A stretch of DNA of 7,537 bases. Source: Candidatus Nomurabacteria bacterium (GTDB lineage Bacteria; Patescibacteriota; Minisyncoccia; Phycocordibacterales; UBA9973). Shown here in pieces: positions 5,171-7,537 of the stretch (its first letter is position 1; each line of letters opens with the position of its first letter). The notes under the pieces are model-generated. The model did not search any database, had not been told where the DNA came from, and worked only from the letters and a program-made list of their open reading frames with translations. Position numbers and translations under genes: made by a program. The DNA lies in assembly GCA_943356425.1 (NCBI GenBank), contig CALRFE010000032.1:1-7537 (forward strand), given 5' to 3'.

Positions 5171-6061
5171 TTACGCGGAAAGCGCTAATTGTGCAAGTTT
5201 GAGAGCGCCGTCTTTAGTTTTTGCAACTGCCATGAATCTGCCATTGTGACAAAAAATTGCATCCGATACGCCGGTGATCTTTTGCAGTTCTTCGTCGCGA
5301 AGCCCCGCCCAAGACAGTGGTAGATCCTTTCGGTTTTCAAATCCATGGTCATATTTTCGGACGGCTTTGATCCCCCAATTTCCATCGAGCCGCGGACGGA
5401 CGATATAGAGCGGTTCGGGATGCGTCTCTAAAATATCGCTCGCGGGACAGATTACGTCAAAAACGATGACACGCTTGTCGGCAGATCCGTCGTATGTTTT
5501 TTCTACAATTTCTTTTGCGTCGAGAATGTCTGACGCGATCTTGATCTCACGGAGCAATAATTCTTTCATCTGTTTGACTAACTGAGGAAATACTTCATCA
5601 AAATTTTCTGTTTCTTTCCATGTCGGACGAGAGGTATATAAGAAATATTGTATTGTGTACGGAGAAACTCCATGCGTGCGCGTGATGATCTCCATACCAT
5701 TGTCTTCGGCATCGATGGGTTGGATCAGCATCTGATCGATCTTGCGAGCGAGTTCTTTGTTTCCGCAGATCTCATCACCATACGCCTTCCAAACGAGTCC
5801 GCACGAAGCATACGGAATGCCGTTCTCCCGGAGACCGGCACCGCCTTTCTGATGATGATCAAAACGACGACGGTCTTGATCGTGTTCTCCTCCGACATCG
5901 ACAACATAATCGGCGCTTGCTATCTTTTCAGGATCACGGGTGCGCACGATAGTAATATTGCCGTCATGTAAGACAGAGAGGATCGCGCAAGAAAAAATAT
6001 CATCAGCATGAAAGACGCCATTATGTGTGACAATTACTTCTTTTTTTGAAAAAATTCCCAT
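5171..6061 (-). CDS. MYG1 family (UPF0160) DHH-like phosphoesterase
   Basis: MYG1 proteins are metal-dependent phosphoesterases related to the DHH superfamily. Eukaryotic MYG1 is described as a 3'-5' RNA exonuclease; the bacterial role is not settled. The 296 residues show the family pattern end to end: THNGVFHADD (12-21), the VDVGG motif (54-58), the metal-site FDHHQ (67-71), GLVWK (88-92), PIDAEDNG (115-122), and a C-terminal substrate-side domain ending with a CHNGRFMAVAKTKDGALKLA segment. Length is a little under that of typical members, and the catalytic residues look intact. There is no signal peptide, so it should be cytoplasmic. The start is two bases after the DedA-like gene's stop, which implies tight co-transcription. 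No Shine-Dalgarno is visible, so translational coupling with the upstream gene is likely. Confidence 0.92.
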   Translation of the reverse strand: MGIFSKKEVIVTHNGVFHADDIFSCAILSVLHDGNITIVRTRDPEKIASADYVVDVGGEHDQDRRRFDHHQKGGAGLRENGIPYASCGLVWKAYGDEICGNKELARKIDQMLIQPIDAEDNGMEIITRTHGVSPYTIQYFLYTSRPTWKETENFDEVFPQLVKQMKELLLREIKIASDILDAKEIVEKTYDGSADKRVIVFDVICPASDILETHPEPLYIVRPRLDGNWGIKAVRKYDHGFENRKDLPLSWAGLRDEELQKITGVSDAIFCHNGRFMAVAKTKDGALKLAQLALSA

Positions 6062-6063
6062 AA

Positions 6064-6663
6064 TTATTTTTGTGTATTCTGTTCTAATATCTCAATGATA
6101 AAGGCGATCAATTTCTGGACAAGCATGAAAATGATCACTAAGACAAGGATGACGAGCAACGCCTTCCGGATATCCCGACTGACGCCAAATGCAGTATAAC
6201 TGAAAAAGTATCCAAGGGAAAACACTCCGCCGGTCCACAGGATCGAAGAAAAAAGTTCTGCAAAAAAATAGGTCTTGAATTGCGCGCGAATGAATCCTGC
6301 AAATAAGATGGCTAAGTGGTTGATGCCATAGACGAATTTTGACAAAAAAATTGACCAGAACGGACGATCTTTGAAATGTGGCAAAAAATGAAGGATCTTT
6401 CCTTCGATGAACGTAAAGAACTTGTTGTTTGGAAAATATTTACTGACAGCTTGCCCGATAGAATATCCGATGACTGTTTTTCCCATTGCGCCAAGAAAAC
6501 CGAGCAGTACCGTATCAACGACAGGAAGAACACCTATGTGCGCGAGAACCCCCGATGCGATCATGACAAATTCGCCTTCAATGAGCGTACCGAAGAAAAT
6601 GATGCAGTATGCAAGAGCAACGTGATGCTCGACCGCGGATCCTAAGACATGGATGAGATGCAT
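6064..6663 (-). CDS. DedA/VTT-domain inner membrane protein
   Basis: DedA proteins are polytopic inner membrane proteins linked to envelope homeostasis; some recycle undecaprenyl phosphate or flip phospholipids. This 199-residue protein has the family layout. A first hydrophobic stretch (about 15-45) holds GTLIEGEFVMIASGVLAHIG, a re-entrant-type segment with the expected acidic residue (E31). A glycine-rich motif GAMGKTVIGYSIGQ (58-71) follows, then FLSKFVYGINHLAILFAG (106-123) in the place of the usual F-x-x-R-F-x-P-G-x-R segment, then two more transmembrane stretches (about 135-155 and 167-191). Two usually charged positions differ: K62 where many members have Asp, and N115 where many have Arg. 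It starts 7 bases after the preceding gene and ends 2 bases before MYG1. The fold assignment is good; the substrate is unknown. Confidence 0.87.
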   Translation of the reverse strand: MHLIHVLGSAVEHHVALAYCIIFFGTLIEGEFVMIASGVLAHIGVLPVVDTVLLGFLGAMGKTVIGYSIGQAVSKYFPNNKFFTFIEGKILHFLPHFKDRPFWSIFLSKFVYGINHLAILFAGFIRAQFKTYFFAELFSSILWTGGVFSLGYFFSYTAFGVSRDIRKALLVILVLVIIFMLVQKLIAFIIEILEQNTQK

Positions 6664-6670
6664 ACAACGA

Positions 6671-7012
6671 TCAATTTCTGTCGATTATTTTTCCCGCGAC
6701 CCAATTGAGCACTGAGACCATGATCGAACCGATGAGCGCCGGCATGAATCCATTCACGGCAAAACCTTTGACGACGAGCGCCAAGACCCAGAAGAGGAAC
6801 GCATTGACGAGTAATGAAAAAAGTCCGAGTGTCAAAATATTGATCGGGAGCGTGAGGATCGAGATGATCGGCTTGATGATCGTATTGATGAACATCAGAC
6901 ATGCGCCGACAACGAGCGCGACCCACCACGGGTCGACCGAAATACCATCGATAACGAACGATGCGATATAAACGGAACTGGAAAGCACGAGCCAATGGAT
7001 GATGGTGGACAT
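6671..7012 (-). CDS. Four-helix membrane protein, YvlD/phage holin IV family
   Basis: The 113 residues form four hydrophobic helices: about 5-21, 29-46, 56-81 and 88-108. The diagnostic segment is NTIIKPIISILTLPINILTLGLF (43-65), matching the N-x-x-x-K-P-x-x-x-x-x-T-L-P pattern of the family annotated as mycobacterial-type phage holin superfamily IV, which includes Bacillus YvlD. These are chromosomal membrane proteins in most bacteria, and despite the family name nothing here suggests prophage or lysis. The start lies three bases after the previous gene and the TGA stop seven bases before the DedA-like gene, so the two membrane proteins are co-transcribed. The biochemical role is unknown. 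Confidence 0.85.
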   Translation of the reverse strand: MSTIIHWLVLSSSVYIASFVIDGISVDPWWVALVVGACLMFINTIIKPIISILTLPINILTLGLFSLLVNAFLFWVLALVVKGFAVNGFMPALIGSIMVSVLNWVAGKIIDRN

Positions 7013-7015
7013 AAA

Positions 7016-7291
7016 TTATTTCTTTAGCTGGATCTTAAGTTTCTCAACTTTTTCCATTTTTTCTTTGATCCGCGCATAGAGCTTCTGTTCGTCAGCATAT
7101 ACAGTAAGTACTTCGGAGTTACCGAATTCGAGCACTTTATCTCCCGGTTTTTCAAAACTCCGGAGATCCTGCATCTCTTCTAATTTGAGCCCTCTCTTTT
7201 TCAGATCATCGAGATCGTGCTCAAGTTCCATCTCAAGAAGCTTGAGTTCGATGTTCGGATCTATGACCATTTTCTCTTGGAAGCGGTCCAT
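7016..7291 (-). CDS. Small charged helical (coiled-coil-like) protein
   Basis: I do not recognise the family. The 91 residues are about half charged. Two helical, heptad-like stretches (about 12-44 and 68-91) flank a short central part with the strand-like segment GDKVLEFGNSEVLTVYAD (50-67). There is no signal peptide or membrane segment. The start is uncertain: ATG at 7291 gives 91 residues, while an ATG at 7270 gives 84 and has an AAGAGAAA purine run before it, which may be the better ribosome-binding context. It lies between yqeY and the holin-type gene with gaps of 5 and 3 bases. That it is a gene follows mainly from the open frame, tight packing and non-shadow composition. Confidence 0.72.
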   Translation of the reverse strand: MDRFQEKMVIDPNIELKLLEMELEHDLDDLKKRGLKLEEMQDLRSFEKPGDKVLEFGNSEVLTVYADEQKLYARIKEKMEKVEKLKIQLKK

Positions 7292-7296
7292 ACTAT

Positions 7297-7537
7297 TTAG
7301 AACAAACTATCTACTGCTTCTTTTACGACCATACCATCTGCCTTGCCTTTCAGGTCCTTCATCAACGCAGACATCAGCATACCCTTCTTTGTCGGATCAG
7401 TGATCGCGAGCTCCGCTTTTTTTGCTTCAGCGATCTTTTGCACTTCCTCGCGCTCCATCATTTTTGGCAGATAGGTTTCGAGTACAGCAAGCTGGGCTTT
7501 TTCCTCCGCAACAAGTTCATCACGTCCAGCTTTGCCG
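7297..7537 (-). CDS. yqeY: GatB/YqeY domain protein, C-terminal part
   Basis: Only the last 79 whole codons are in the window; the gene continues past the right edge. YqeY is a small helical protein whose fold matches the tail domain of GatB, the tRNA-binding subunit of the Asp/Glu-tRNA amidotransferase; as a free protein its role is not well defined. The segment reads GRDELVAEEKAQLAVLETYLPK, the family's G-R-x-E-L and L-x-x-Y-L-P motifs, near the start of the visible part. The family's closing region follows: a KGMLMSALM helix, then LKGKADGMVVKEAV. It ends in TAA five bases before the next gene and appears to be upstream in the same transcript as the membrane-protein genes. Confidence 0.88.
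   Translation of the reverse strand, partial: GKAGRDELVAEEKAQLAVLETYLPKMMEREEVQKIAEAKKAELAITDPTKKGMLMSALMKDLKGKADGMVVKEAVDSLF

Noticed and set aside
6721..6960. A dense cluster of GATC sites, for example four in about 45 bases near 6840-6890
   Set aside because: Explained by runs of isoleucine codons (ATC) preceded by G in the holin-type membrane protein; no sign of an origin or methylation-control region.
6671..7012. Prophage lysis module suggested by the phage-holin family name
   Set aside because: No endolysin, capsid or integrase genes are nearby, and the family is a common chromosomal membrane protein in bacteria.
153..7403. Plus-strand and other minus-strand open frames of 60-130 codons inside the named genes
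   Set aside because: They lie antisense to or out of frame with strongly supported genes and show no motifs, ribosome-binding sites or plausible composition.

Overview
This window looks like chromosome from a small-genome bacterium of the Patescibacteria (Candidate Phyla Radiation), most likely the Parcubacteria side. That placement is inference. It rests on a very compact MetK (321 residues against 384 in E. coli), a minimal Obg without a C-terminal extension, tightly packed genes, many short family-orphan proteins and few Shine-Dalgarno sequences. TAA, TAG and TGA all end genes here, so the standard bacterial code is in use and the UGA-as-glycine lineages (Gracilibacteria, Absconditabacteria) are unlikely. 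Every supported gene is on the minus strand, so transcription runs from high to low coordinates. No CRISPR array, insertion sequence, tRNA or rRNA was recognised.

In transcription order, the right part (7537 to about 3398) is one dense gene run. It holds the 3' end of yqeY, a small charged helical protein, a four-helix YvlD/phage-holin-IV type membrane protein, a DedA-like membrane protein, a MYG1-family phosphoesterase, two tandem related small genes, and the ribosome-assembly GTPase obg. Gaps are 2-10 nt until a 60-nt gap before obg that carries five copies of a 7-bp repeat. The first of the two small tandem genes has an in-frame TAA in the middle of otherwise conserved coding sequence. The run ends at a strong hairpin just after obg.

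Next is a single gene for an unrecognised 196-residue protein (2716-3306), with a plausible promoter upstream and a terminator downstream. The most informative noncoding stretch follows (2449-2715): a promoter, a complete SAM-I-clan riboswitch aptamer, and a mutually exclusive antiterminator/terminator pair in front of metK. This is a readable feedback loop in which S-adenosylmethionine would shut off its own synthase by transcription attenuation.

The left end holds a membrane-anchored protein with two cysteine-bracketed SH3-like modules, apparently with its own extended -10 promoter and a leaderless start. A perfect 16-bp terminator hairpin follows, then a 223-residue zinc-ribbon protein of unknown function. 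Most of the window is housekeeping. The points worth a second look are the riboswitch, the interrupted paralogue pair, the heptamer repeat before obg and the lack of Shine-Dalgarno sequences.
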